The notes beneath the pieces are model-generated. The model worked only from the letters and a program-made list of their open reading frames with translations. It did not search any database and was not told the DNA's origin. A program made the translations under genes and the position numbers. Of a DNA stretch of 64,000 nt, positions 1 through 7,845 are shown piece after piece. Origin of the DNA: Flavobacterium sp. LC2016-12 (lineage in GTDB: Bacteria; Bacteroidota; Bacteroidia; Flavobacteriales; Flavobacteriaceae); contig NZ_JADKPT010000004.1 in the NCBI RefSeq assembly GCF_015351595.1, forward strand, positions 1 through 64,000. The letters run 5' to 3'. How positions within the stretch are numbered: position 1 is the stretch's first letter; every line of letters begins with the position of its first letter.

Positions 1-37
1 GGAATGTTTTTCAAGTTTTTACAAAAATATGCAAAAA

Positions 38-66
38 CAAAAAAGCCACTCGATTGAGTGGCTTTT
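38..66 (-). terminator. Rho-independent terminator of the tRNA cluster
   Basis: A perfect 11-bp stem (41-51 with 56-66, loop GATT) lies directly after the last tRNA on the minus strand. The A-run on the plus strand becomes the T-run of a minus-strand transcript. Confidence 0.8.
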
Positions 67-70
67 GTTG

Positions 71-144
71 TGATCCCAGAAGGATTCGAACCTTCGACCT
101 ACGCATTAGAAGTGCGTTGCTCTATCCAGCTGAGCTATGGAACC
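71..144 (-). tRNA. tRNA-Arg (anticodon TCT)
   Basis: The reverse complement folds as a 74-nt cloverleaf. The acceptor pairs GGTTCCA with TGGGATC, the T-arm contains GGTTCGAATCC, and the anticodon loop in CACTTCTAATG reads TCT. The discriminator base is A and CCA is not encoded. It is the last of three tRNAs transcribed on the minus strand. Confidence 0.95.
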
Positions 145-176
145 ATTTGTTTTAAAACTTTATGGTAAAGTTTCTG

Positions 177-251
177 TCGGGGTGGCAGGATTCGAACCTG
201 CGGCCTCCTGCTCCCAAAGCAGGCGCGATAACCGGGCTACGCTACACCCCG
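177..251 (-). tRNA. tRNA-Pro (anticodon TGG)
   Basis: The reverse complement gives a 75-nt cloverleaf with acceptor CGGGGTG/CACCCCG, T-loop GGTTCGAATCC and anticodon stem-loop CCTGCTTTGGGAGCAGG (TGG). The discriminator is A and no CCA is encoded. It is the middle gene of the Ser-Pro-Arg cluster. Confidence 0.95.
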
Positions 252-266
252 AAGGCAAAATTTAAG

Positions 267-350
267 CGGAGAGACAGGGACTCGAACCCTGGCGACGGTT
301 ACCCGTCGACAGATTAGCAATCTGCTCCATTACCGCTCTGGCACCTCTCC
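267..350 (-). tRNA. tRNA-Ser (anticodon GCT)
   Basis: The reverse complement gives an 84-nt tRNA with the long variable arm expected of tRNA-Ser. The acceptor is GGAGAGG, the anticodon stem-loop CAGATTGCTAATCTG reads GCT, and the discriminator is G. It is the first gene of the minus-strand cluster. Confidence 0.95.
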
Positions 351-382
351 AAGCTCAAGAAACGTGTTCTGTTTTGCGGTTG

Positions 383-413
383 CAAATGTAAGACAACATT
401 CCATATCTCACAA
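383..413 (-). promoter_or_regulatory. Promoter of the tRNA cluster
   Basis: On the minus strand TACATTTG (390-383) fits the Bacteroidota -7 element TAnnTTTG, with TTG (413-411) 20 bases upstream. It lies about 30-60 bases ahead of tRNA-Ser. Nothing else is seen between 351 and 543. Confidence 0.55.
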
Positions 414-543
414 CTATTTCTGCGCTTTTTTTAATCTTTTTTCAATCTTTTTTTAAAACCACTTCACAATCAAACGAATAGAATTAACAAAAAATTGATA
501 TTAAATTTAAAATCCCATGAAACTGATACATATTGATACAAAA

Positions 544-574
544 TTTGAATTTATTTAAATAAAGAGTAAATTTG
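544..574 (+). promoter_or_regulatory. Promoter of the thiolase gene
   Basis: TTTG (544-547), 19 bases, then TAAATTTG (567-574) is a full match to the Bacteroidota sigma-70 promoter. It lies 26 bases before the ATG and is a good reference for the local promoter pattern. Confidence 0.6.
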
Positions 575-600
575 CTACATTAACTAATATTAAACAGAAA

Positions 601-1779
601 ATGAACAAAAGAGTTGTTATCGTTTCTGCCGTTAGAACACCTATCGGAAGTTTCATGGGAGGGTTATCTACCGTACCCGCACCAAAATTAGGTGCTGCCG
701 CTATAAAAGGCGCACTTCAAAAAATTAACCTAGACCCAAAATTAGTTGATGAAGTTTTTATGGGCAACGTTGTTCAGGCAGGAGTTGGACAGGCCCCGGC
801 ACGTCAGGCCGCGCTTTTTGCCGGTTTGTCTGAAGAAGTTGCTGCTACAACTGTAAACAAAGTTTGTGCTTCCGGAATGAAAGCTGTAATGTTTGCTGCA
901 CAGGCTATCGCTTGTGGGGATGCTGAAATTGTAGTAGCCGGAGGAATGGAAAACATGAGCTTGATTCCGCATTACGTTCAAATGCGTAACGGAACTAAAT
1001 TTGGTCCTACAACTATGCTTGACGGAATGCAAAAAGATGGTTTGACAGATGCTTACGATAACAACGCAATGGGAGTTTGCGCTGATTTATGTGCGTCTGA
1101 ATACAACATCAGCCGTGAGGAACAGGATAATTTTGCTATTCAATCGTACGAAAGAAGTGCAAAAGCCTGGGATGCCGGAAAATTTGACAATGAAATTGTT
1201 CCTGTCGAAGTACCACAAAGACGCGGTGAACCAATTATCATCTCTAAAGATGAGGAATACACTAATGTAAAATTGGATAAAATTCCTTCATTAGCTGCTG
1301 TTTTCACAAAAGACGGAACTGTTACTGCTGCAAATGCTTCAACAATCAACGATGGCGCTGCTGCTTTAGTTTTAATGTCTGAAGAAAAAGCAATTGCATT
1401 AGGATTAAAACCTTTAGCTTACATCAAAGGGTACGCAGATGCTGCTCAGGAACCAAAATGGTTTACAACAAGCCCCGCAAAAGCATTGCCAAAAGCATTA
1501 AACAAAGCTGGAATCGCAATTGGGGATGTTGATTATTTCGAATTCAACGAAGCTTTCGCAGTGGTTGGATTAGCCAATTCAAAAATCCTTGATCTGGATA
1601 ACGATAAAGTAAACGTAAATGGCGGTGCTGTTTCATTAGGACATCCTCTAGGTTGTTCAGGAGCCAGAATCATCGTAACTTTACTAAATGTTTTAGAACA
1701 AAACAATGCTAAAACCGGTGCTGCTGCAATTTGCAATGGCGGTGGCGGAGCATCTGCAATTGTTATCGAAAGAGCTTAA
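601..1779 (+). CDS. Acetyl-CoA C-acetyltransferase (thiolase)
   Basis: A full-length 392-residue degradative/biosynthetic thiolase that interconverts two acetyl-CoA and acetoacetyl-CoA, or performs the last thiolytic step of beta-oxidation. The nucleophilic Cys89 sits in NKVCASGMKA. NEAFA, GHPLGCSGARI with the catalytic His, and the C-terminal CNGGGGASA with the second active cysteine are all present, so it should be active. It is cytosolic with no signal peptide. It has its own promoter just upstream and appears monocistronic: the next gene starts 70 bases later and is unrelated. Substrate chain length cannot be read from the sequence. Confidence 0.95.
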   Translation: MNKRVVIVSAVRTPIGSFMGGLSTVPAPKLGAAAIKGALQKINLDPKLVDEVFMGNVVQAGVGQAPARQAALFAGLSEEVAATTVNKVCASGMKAVMFAAQAIACGDAEIVVAGGMENMSLIPHYVQMRNGTKFGPTTMLDGMQKDGLTDAYDNNAMGVCADLCASEYNISREEQDNFAIQSYERSAKAWDAGKFDNEIVPVEVPQRRGEPIIISKDEEYTNVKLDKIPSLAAVFTKDGTVTAANASTINDGAAALVLMSEEKAIALGLKPLAYIKGYADAAQEPKWFTTSPAKALPKALNKAGIAIGDVDYFEFNEAFAVVGLANSKILDLDNDKVNVNGGAVSLGHPLGCSGARIIVTLLNVLEQNNAKTGAAAICNGGGGASAIVIERA

Positions 1780-1849
1780 ATAATAATACAATAGATTGGG
1801 AGTTATTGCTTTAAGTAACTCCCAATTTTCAACTTATAAATTACCCTAA

Positions 1850-2611
1850 ATGTTCGGAATTTGCAATCTAGCCATAGTACCCGTTCGATCTGAACCAAGT
1901 GACAGAAGTGAAATCGTTACACAACTTTTGTTTGGCGAGCACATCGAAATTTTAGAACGTCAAAATCAATGGGCCCGAATAAAAATTCAGTTTGATGATT
2001 ATGAAGGCTGGGTAGATTCGAAACAATATCAGGTAATTTCTGAAGCCAATTATAATCAGTTAAGCAAAGAGGCTACTATTCTGAATGCTGATTTAATTGA
2101 TTATATCACAGCTCCGGACAATTTATTATTGCCAATTCCGCTTGGCGCTTCCCTAACCTTTTTAAACAATAGCGAAATCAATACTTCAAACTTTGATTTC
2201 GAAGGAACAAAAACCAGCGGTGTAAAACCTAAAAGCGCTTTAATAAATACTGCTTTTATGTATTTGAACGCTCCCTATCTTTGGGGCGGAAAAACACCTT
2301 TCGGAATCGACTGTTCCGGTTTCACACAAATGGTTTACAAACTAAACGGCTACAAAATTCATCGTGATGCTTCTCAGCAAGCGCTTGATGGAGAACCTTT
2401 AAGTTTTATTGAAGAAAGCGAAGCTGGAGATTTAGCCTTTTTCGACAACGACGAAGGAAACATCATTCACGTCGGAATCATTATGGACAACAATTACATC
2501 ATTCACGCCAGTGGAAAAGTTCGCATTGACCGTTTAGACCATTTAGGAATTTACAACCCCGAATTGAATAAACACACGCATAAACTAAGAGTTATCAAGA
2601 AGATTATTTAA
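1850..2611 (+). CDS. SH3-domain NlpC/P60 (C40) peptidase
   Basis: A 253-residue protein with bacterial SH3-like sequence at about residues 8-62 (VRSEPSDRSEIVTQLLFGE) and a C-terminal NlpC/P60 domain. The catalytic triad is visible as Cys155 in GIDCSGF, His207 in NIIHVGI and His219 in YIIHASG. Members of this family cleave gamma-D-glutamyl-diamino acid bonds in peptidoglycan peptides. No signal peptide is seen, so it may act on imported muropeptides in the cytosol, as YkfC-type enzymes do. That location is an inference. It is followed by a convergent AraC-type gene. Confidence 0.88.
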   Translation: MFGICNLAIVPVRSEPSDRSEIVTQLLFGEHIEILERQNQWARIKIQFDDYEGWVDSKQYQVISEANYNQLSKEATILNADLIDYITAPDNLLLPIPLGASLTFLNNSEINTSNFDFEGTKTSGVKPKSALINTAFMYLNAPYLWGGKTPFGIDCSGFTQMVYKLNGYKIHRDASQQALDGEPLSFIEESEAGDLAFFDNDEGNIIHVGIIMDNNYIIHASGKVRIDRLDHLGIYNPELNKHTHKLRVIKKII

Positions 2612-2689
2612 TTTTTAGCCACAGATTAAAGGATTAAAATGATTTTAAAATCTGTGTAAATCAGTGAAATCAGTGGCAAAAAGAAAAAA

Positions 2690-2744
2690 AATCCGCAATA
2701 ATCCGTGTTTTCGCTTGCGAATCCGCGTCATCCGCGTGCCAACA
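2690..2744. repeat. Dispersed intergenic repeat (ATCCGC family), copy 1
   Basis: About 50 bases built of AATCCGCAATAATCCG, TTCGCTTGCGAA and CATCCGCGT words recur in inverted orientation at 11232-11281 with few differences. It lies between convergent genes, next to a related stretch of AATCAGTG words at 2619-2680. Confidence 0.6.
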
Positions 2745-3590
2745 TTACGCACTAATACGAATCGTCTTCCTAAACTCCGAAGGACTATTCCCCCTTTGCT
2801 TTTTAAAGAATTTATTAAAGTGGCTTTCATCCGTAAAGCCAAACTCATAAGCAATTTCATTAATACGTTTATCACTAAATTGCAAACGATGTTCGATCAG
2901 TTTGGTTTTGTAATTGCTAATATATTGTTGCATGGTTTCACTCGCATGCTTCTTAAAATAGCGTCCTAAATACGTATTCGAAATTCCGAAATATTCACTT
3001 AATGATTCCGCTTTTATTTTCTCCGGATAATAAATATTATTCTGAATATATTGCAGGATATCCATCGCCTTACCTTCAGTTCCAACATTTACCTGTTCAG
3101 GCAAATACTTCGCAATATTTCTGGCCACAATAATAATAAGTGTATTCACCAGTTGCTGAATCAATTCCTGATTGTAAACATCTTTATCCTGATGTTCACG
3201 ACAAATCGCTTCAATCATCACTTTAACCAAACATTTATCAGCATCATTTTTCAAAATACAGCCCGGCTGATGATTCGCATTTTGTAAGATATATTCTAAA
3301 CGCTGAATATTTTCATTTTGCAGACTAGAGTTCTTCAAATAAATATCATTAAAACGCAAAAAGAAAAACTTCGTTTTGGTGGCAATCGTAAAATTATGAC
3401 AATCTTCAGGCGTCAATAAAAACATATGCCCCGCATCATACTCAAAAATATTTTTATTGATGCATTGCGAACCAGTTCCTCCCAAAATATAAACCAATTC
3501 GAAGAAATTATGACGATCTCCCACATCCGGATATTCATCCAGAGTCTCAAAGGAAACGGTAAACGGCTCGTATAAATTTTCTTTTTTCAT
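2745..3590 (-). CDS. AraC-family transcriptional regulator
   Basis: A 281-residue protein with an N-terminal cupin-like sensing domain (GGTGSQCINKNIFEYDAGH, about residues 33-52) and a C-terminal double helix-turn-helix AraC domain (about 185-275). The second HTH reads INEIAYEFGFTDESHFNKFF. It is divergent from the aldo/keto reductase at 3710. The 119-base gap holds a -7-like element for each direction, so control of the aldo/keto reductase is likely by position. The ligand is unknown. The C-terminus overlaps only repeat sequence. Confidence 0.88.
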   Translation of the reverse strand: MKKENLYEPFTVSFETLDEYPDVGDRHNFFELVYILGGTGSQCINKNIFEYDAGHMFLLTPEDCHNFTIATKTKFFFLRFNDIYLKNSSLQNENIQRLEYILQNANHQPGCILKNDADKCLVKVMIEAICREHQDKDVYNQELIQQLVNTLIIIVARNIAKYLPEQVNVGTEGKAMDILQYIQNNIYYPEKIKAESLSEYFGISNTYLGRYFKKHASETMQQYISNYKTKLIEHRLQFSDKRINEIAYEFGFTDESHFNKFFKKQRGNSPSEFRKTIRISA

Positions 3591-3613
3591 GAGATGTCAA
3601 TTATTTGAAGTTG

Positions 3614-3645
3614 CAAATTTACATAAAAAAGACAAATATATACAA
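3614..3645 (-). promoter_or_regulatory. Promoter of the AraC-type gene
   Basis: On the minus strand TAAATTTG (3621-3614) matches TAnnTTTG, with TTG (3645-3643) 21 bases upstream. It lies 24 bases before the start codon. Confidence 0.5.
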
Positions 3646-3667
3646 GTTAACACTCTTAAAAATGGTA

Positions 3668-3675
3668 TAATTTTG
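3668..3675 (+). promoter_or_regulatory. -7 element ahead of the aldo/keto reductase
   Basis: TAATTTTG (3668-3675) matches TAnnTTTG 35 bases before the ATG. There is no clear TTG at -33, which would fit a promoter needing the divergent AraC protein as activator. Confidence 0.4.
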
Positions 3676-3709
3676 CCAAGTGAAATTTAAGATTTAAAAA
3701 TACAACATT

Positions 3710-4696
3710 ATGGAATATAGAAAATTAGGCAGTACCGAACTTGAATTATCAACTATTACATACGGCGCATTTGCCATTGGCGGAAACATGTGGGGCGGAA
3801 ACGAAAAAGCAGATTCAATCGCTTCCATTCAGGCATCAATCGACCACGGCGTGACCACAATCGACACCGCTCCTTTTTACGGATTTGGTTTAAGCGAAAA
3901 AATGATTGGCGAAGCTATAAAATCTCATGATCGTTCAAAAGTGCAGTTATTAACCAAATTTGGTTTGGTTTGGGACGGTAGCAATAACGGAAAAGGCGAT
4001 TTCTTTTTCGATGCCGATGACAACGGAAAGAAAATCCCGGTTTACAAATACGCTTCAAAAGCAAATGTTATTAAAGAAGTCGAAGAAAGCTTAAAACGCC
4101 TTCAAACCGATTATATCGATTTACTGCAAATTCACTGGCCAGATTCCACTACTCCAATTCACGAAACAATGGAAGCGCTTGAAACTTTAATTCAACAAGG
4201 AAAAATCAGAGCAGCCGGAGTTAGCAATTATAGTGCTTCACAAATTCAGGAAGCACAAAAAACAATTCAATTAGCATCAAACCAGGTACCGTTTAGCATG
4301 CTGAATCGTAAAATCGAAACCGATTTGATTCCGTTAACAATCGCAGAAAACATCGGAATTATTGCGTACAGCCCGATGGAAAGAGGTTTATTAACCGGAA
4401 AATATTTCACAGACAGCAAACTAAAAGACAACGATCACAGAAATGGTTATTTCGGTCAGTTCGATCTTCAAAAAGTAAAAACTTTGGTCGAAGAATTGAG
4501 TTCATTGGCAAATGCAAAACACATTTCAATTTCACAATTGGTTTTACGCTGGACAACATTACAAAAAGGAATCACAATCGTTTTAGCCGGCGCAAGAAAT
4601 GCAGAACAAGCAATTTCAAACGCAAAAGCAATGGATTTTGATTTATCAGTTTCAGAATTAGATTTCATCAATCAAGCCATCTCAAAAGTAAACTAA
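3710..4696 (+). CDS. Aldo/keto reductase
   Basis: A 328-residue NADPH-dependent oxidoreductase of the AKR fold. The catalytic Asp-Tyr region reads TIDTAPFYGFG. Further family marks are SLKRLQTDYIDLLQIHWPD, IRAAGVSNYSASQI and the cofactor-binding AYSPMERGLLTGKY, with a C-terminal LAGARN motif. It is cytosolic and full length. It resembles the YajO/Tas/L-glyceraldehyde-reductase branch, but the substrate cannot be assigned. It is divergently paired with an AraC-type regulator and followed, after a repeat region, by the quinone-reductase genes. Confidence 0.93.
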   Translation: MEYRKLGSTELELSTITYGAFAIGGNMWGGNEKADSIASIQASIDHGVTTIDTAPFYGFGLSEKMIGEAIKSHDRSKVQLLTKFGLVWDGSNNGKGDFFFDADDNGKKIPVYKYASKANVIKEVEESLKRLQTDYIDLLQIHWPDSTTPIHETMEALETLIQQGKIRAAGVSNYSASQIQEAQKTIQLASNQVPFSMLNRKIETDLIPLTIAENIGIIAYSPMERGLLTGKYFTDSKLKDNDHRNGYFGQFDLQKVKTLVEELSSLANAKHISISQLVLRWTTLQKGITIVLAGARNAEQAISNAKAMDFDLSVSELDFINQAISKVN

Positions 4697-4704
4697 AAAG
4701 TTTT

Positions 4705-4842
4705 TTAAACACATAGAAACATAGCCAATAGGCACGCAGAAAGGCATTTCACTTAGTTTAAAAACACATAGCTATGTGTGAGAAACTAGTTTCTTTCCAC
4801 ATTCTTTTTTAGCCAAAGAAAACTATGTTTCTATGTGTTTAA
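4705..4842. repeat. Long palindromic intergenic element, copy 1
   Basis: A 138-base element with 18-bp terminal inverted repeats (AAACACATAGAAACATAG and its complement) around two inner palindromes, ACACATAGCTATGTGT and GAAACTAGTTTC. A second copy with the same ends and inner palindromes lies at 15038-15174. There is no coding capacity. The arrangement could fold into a long cruciform or RNA hairpin. Confidence 0.8.
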
Positions 4843-4882
4843 AATTATACTCAATACATTAAAAAATAATAAAAACAATTTG

Positions 4883-4977
4883 GGTGTGTCCCCGCAGAAA
4901 AAGCGGGGTCGGGCTATCCGTTGCAATCTTTTGTGCCGAACCCCGGCACAAAAGGATTTACACTACTATCCCTCACA
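4883..4977. repeat. REP-like mosaic element, copy 1
   Basis: A GC-richer patch containing CCCCGC...GCGGGG and a hairpin CTTTTGTGCCG/CGGCACAAAAG (about 4925-4958), ending in TATCCCTCAC. A related element in reverse orientation lies at 11358-11447. It occupies the leader of the following gene. Confidence 0.6.
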
Positions 4978-5005
4978 CTCACGAATTCATAAGAACATTA
5001 AAGAC

Positions 5006-5608
5006 ATGAAAAAAATATTTATCATCAACGGAAGTCAAAATTTCGCACATTCAGGCGGAAAATTTAACCAAACCGTTACCGATTGGACAATCGAATACTT
5101 AACAAACAGCAAGCAATTCGAAATTAAAACAACCGACATCAAAAAAGATTTTAATCTTGATGAAGAAGTCGAAAAATTCGTTTGGGCTGATGTCGTAGTG
5201 TATCATACGCCAGTTTGGTGGTTTCAATTACCAAACCTTTTCAAAAAATACATTGACGATGTTTTCACAGCCGGACACAACAAAGGAATTTACAGAAGTG
5301 ACGGAAGAACCAGAACCAATCCGGACATTAATTACGGAACTGGAGGACAATTACACGGACGCAAATACATGTTAACCACAAGTTGGAACGCGCCTGCAAC
5401 TGCTTTCACACTTCCTGGAGAATTTTTCGAAGAAACATCTGTAGATGACGGAGCTATGTTTGGTTTCCATAAAATGAATAAATTTGTAGGTATGGAAAAA
5501 CTAGACAGTTTTCATTTCCACGACGTTGAAAAAGGTGCCACTGCCGAAAACATTGACATCTTTAAGGAAAATTACACAAAGCATTTAGAAAAAACGTTTA
5601 ACTTTTAA
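5006..5608 (+). CDS. mdaB: NAD(P)H:quinone oxidoreductase, MdaB type
   Basis: A 200-residue flavodoxin-fold protein starting at MKKIFIINGSQNFAHSGG. An upstream in-frame extension from 4835 runs through repeat sequence and was not used. It follows E. coli MdaB motif by motif: INGSQNFAHS, WADVVVYHTPVWWFQLP, KYIDDVFTAGH, SDGRTR and YMLTTSWNAP. MdaB is an FAD enzyme that reduces quinones by two electrons in the cytosol. The next gene is an ABM-fold protein, reproducing the mdaB-ygiN pair of enterobacteria, where the two enzymes are proposed to cycle quinones. The spacing of 19 bases suggests one operon. Confidence 0.9.
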   Translation: MKKIFIINGSQNFAHSGGKFNQTVTDWTIEYLTNSKQFEIKTTDIKKDFNLDEEVEKFVWADVVVYHTPVWWFQLPNLFKKYIDDVFTAGHNKGIYRSDGRTRTNPDINYGTGGQLHGRKYMLTTSWNAPATAFTLPGEFFEETSVDDGAMFGFHKMNKFVGMEKLDSFHFHDVEKGATAENIDIFKENYTKHLEKTFNF

Positions 5609-5627
5609 CTTCTAACATCTCACAATC

Positions 5628-5906
5628 ATGATCTCTATTACCGCAATTATCAAAAGTAAACAGGAAAATATCGAACAAGTTAAAAACATGATTCATCATT
5701 TGGTTACCGAAACCAGAAAAGAAGCGGCGTGCATACGTTACGACCTGCATACAACCGAGAATGTTTTTATCATTTGGGAAGAATGGCAAGATCAGCCTGG
5801 ACTTGATTTTCATAACAATCAACCGTATTTACAGGATTTTATCACCAAAAGCGAAAGTTTAGTTTCATCACCTATTCAGGTTTTTAAAACAACACAATCA
5901 TTATAA
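5628..5906 (+). CDS. ABM-fold quinol monooxygenase, YgiN-like
   Basis: A 92-residue dimeric alpha/beta barrel protein of the antibiotic biosynthesis monooxygenase family. It starts ITAIIKSKQENIEQVKNMI, with the family's conserved EEWQDQ and the HHL...TRKEAACIRYDLH region. Proteins of this family need no cofactor and oxidise quinols. Directly after mdaB, the likely role is re-oxidation of MdaB-made quinols, by analogy with YgiN. Usual length is 95-105 residues, so it is complete. Confidence 0.85.
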   Translation: MISITAIIKSKQENIEQVKNMIHHLVTETRKEAACIRYDLHTTENVFIIWEEWQDQPGLDFHNNQPYLQDFITKSESLVSSPIQVFKTTQSL

Positions 5907-5964
5907 AAAGTTACAATAATTAGGCGTCAATAAATTAACTTGCTTCTTATTTAATTAGTTAAAC

Positions 5965-6438
5965 ATGAGTAAATACCATCTTGCCGAAATTAATATTGCC
6001 AAAATGAAAGGAGTCACTATAAACGACCCAATCATGAAAGAATTTGTAGATAATTTAGATGTCGTCAACAAGTTAGCCGAAGACAGCGAAGGTTTTGTCT
6101 GGAGATTAAAAGATGACAGTTACAATGCGACAAACCTGAATCCGTATAATGATGAACAGATTATTGTAAATGTTTCAGTTTGGGAGAATATTGAAACTTT
6201 GGAACATTATATGTACAAAACCTTTCACAGCGAGTTTTTAAGACGCCGTAAAGAATGGTTCCTAAAATTCGGAAAAGCAGCAACAGCAATGTGGTGGATT
6301 CCAGAAGGACATATTCCAACACTAGAAGAAGCCGTGGAAAAATTAGATTATCTACAGCAAAATGGGCCTTCAGAATTAGTTTTTGATTTTAAAAATAAGT
6401 TTTCTGCGCCAAATGAAAATAAAACAAAAGCGAAATAA
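5965..6438 (+). CDS. DUF3291 domain protein
   Basis: A 157-residue soluble protein of the DUF3291 family, recognised from LAEINIAKMKG near the start, EGFVWRLKDD, NVSVWENIETLEHYMY and AMWWIPEGHIPTLEEA. The family shares the ferredoxin-like ABM superfold and often sits with monooxygenase-like proteins. Function is unknown. It follows the YgiN-like gene by 58 bases and ends in a strong hairpin, so it may be the last gene of the mdaB operon. Confidence 0.85.
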   Translation: MSKYHLAEINIAKMKGVTINDPIMKEFVDNLDVVNKLAEDSEGFVWRLKDDSYNATNLNPYNDEQIIVNVSVWENIETLEHYMYKTFHSEFLRRRKEWFLKFGKAATAMWWIPEGHIPTLEEAVEKLDYLQQNGPSELVFDFKNKFSAPNENKTKAK

Positions 6439-6460
6439 AAATATCTTTATTTCGCTTTTG
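6425..6460. terminator. Bidirectional terminator
   Basis: A perfect 15-bp stem (6425-6439 with 6446-6460, 6-base loop) overlaps the stop codon of the DUF3291 gene. It lies between convergent genes, with A- and T-rich flanks on both sides. Confidence 0.75.
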
Positions 6461-6477
6461 TTATTAATAGTTGATTA

Positions 6478-7713
6478 TTAAGATTTCTTCGTTGCAATAT
6501 CAAATATTCGACAATAGTTTCCACCGCCAATTTTACCAATTTCTTCTTCCGCAAAGCCAGCTTTCAATAAGGATTCAACAACTGTATAATAAAAACCTTG
6601 TTCTAAATTCCCCCAAGCTTCGTTTGTTGTGCCTCCGCCTTGTTTTTTATTGCCATCAGGACCCGGAACTTTTTGATCTTTATGATCACTTTCTTTTTTA
6701 GGAGAATCATTTTGGCCCTGAGGTTTTTTATTATCTTCACCTCCCCAACCTTTATCGATTGGTGAACGATATGGTGGAGTTAATTTAGTATCAGTACCAA
6801 TACAAACATGATCAGTACCAACCACGTCAACCATTGCTTTAATATTATCAACAAATTCCGTTGGCGAATCAGCAAGGTGCGTCCAAACTCCAATTACACC
6901 TCCATTATCAGCAACAATTTTTGCCTGTTCTTTATTGATAAGTCGAGGCTTCATCATTTTTGACATAAACTCGTTATTTCCCAAACGAGTATTTAATCCA
7001 GTATGTGAAACCAAGACCGGTTTGTTTGCTACTTTTAGTGCACCATTAACCGTATTATCATCACAATGCGATAGGTCTACCAAAATCCCTAATCTTTCAC
7101 ATTCTTTAATAACTTCTCCTCCAAATGTGGTAAGTCCGCCCCACTGTGGCGTTTTAGTAAAAATATCTCCTAATGGAACCGAAGCGTCATTATCATGAAG
7201 CAATCCTAAATGTCTTAAACCACGATCGTATGCAACCTGCAAACGTTCAATTTTGCCTTCAAGAAAATGACCTCCTTCAACAGATTGTATTACAGTTGGT
7301 TTCTTATTTTTTTTCGCCATCTGAAGATCTTTGAAATTTAGAGAACGTTTCATATCATTCGTTTTCAATATTTCATCCATGGCAGTAAGCCCGTTAAGAA
7401 ATCTTTCATAGGCATCTCCCGGATTTACTAATTTCTGATAATCAACCGCAAAAGTCATACATATAGCCGATAAACCAGATTTTTTTAATTCTCCCACCAA
7501 ATCCACTTTTGGTCCGGGAAGCTCTGATTTTATAAGTGGTACATCAATATGATTATGTGTATCAATACCAAATGTTCTGGCAACAATAGCTGCAATTCTT
7601 GGGTCCGAATCAGTTGCTGCCCAGGATAAAAGAGGATTTAATAGTAATGCAGCTCCCGCTCCACCCATTGTTACAAGAAAACTTCTGCGATTCCAGTCTT
7701 GATTATGGCTCAT
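6478..7713 (-). CDS. Membrane dipeptidase (peptidase M19), Tat-exported
   Basis: A 411-residue zinc dipeptidase of the renal dipeptidase family. The N-terminus NRRSFLVTMGGAGAALLL is a twin-arginine signal, so it acts outside the cytoplasm. Probable metal ligands are His55 and Asp57 (NHID), Glu146 (QSVEGGHF), His216 (DLSHCD) and His237 (VSHTG). An unusual hydrophilic Gly/Lys/Asp/Gln-rich insert of about 38 residues (about 323-360) interrupts the C-terminal part and contains no predicted active residues. The family cleaves dipeptides, including those with D-residues, and some beta-lactams. Confidence 0.92.
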   Translation of the reverse strand: MSHNQDWNRRSFLVTMGGAGAALLLNPLLSWAATDSDPRIAAIVARTFGIDTHNHIDVPLIKSELPGPKVDLVGELKKSGLSAICMTFAVDYQKLVNPGDAYERFLNGLTAMDEILKTNDMKRSLNFKDLQMAKKNKKPTVIQSVEGGHFLEGKIERLQVAYDRGLRHLGLLHDNDASVPLGDIFTKTPQWGGLTTFGGEVIKECERLGILVDLSHCDDNTVNGALKVANKPVLVSHTGLNTRLGNNEFMSKMMKPRLINKEQAKIVADNGGVIGVWTHLADSPTEFVDNIKAMVDVVGTDHVCIGTDTKLTPPYRSPIDKGWGGEDNKKPQGQNDSPKKESDHKDQKVPGPDGNKKQGGGTTNEAWGNLEQGFYYTVVESLLKAGFAEEEIGKIGGGNYCRIFDIATKKS

Positions 7714-7845
7714 TTATAATTATTAAAATAGTGTAAAAAAGAAACTTGATTATACAAAACAACACATTTTTTACATTTCATCAACATTTATTATACAGAT
7801 TAAAACTGACAGACGACCAAAAAGATAAATTAACCGATCAATCCT

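Noticed and set aside
742..1032. Antisense frame within the thiolase gene
   Set aside because: The sense frame is a complete thiolase. The antisense product has no domain, signal or promoter. Similar shadow frames in other genes were dismissed for the same reason.
4705..4842. Insertion sequence or MITE with transposase
   Set aside because: There is no transposase in the window, and clear target-site duplications were not found, so only a palindromic repeat is claimed.
4835..5005. Longer start for mdaB
   Set aside because: The extra 57 residues are encoded by the palindromic and REP-like repeats. MKKIFIINGS matches the true MdaB N-terminus.
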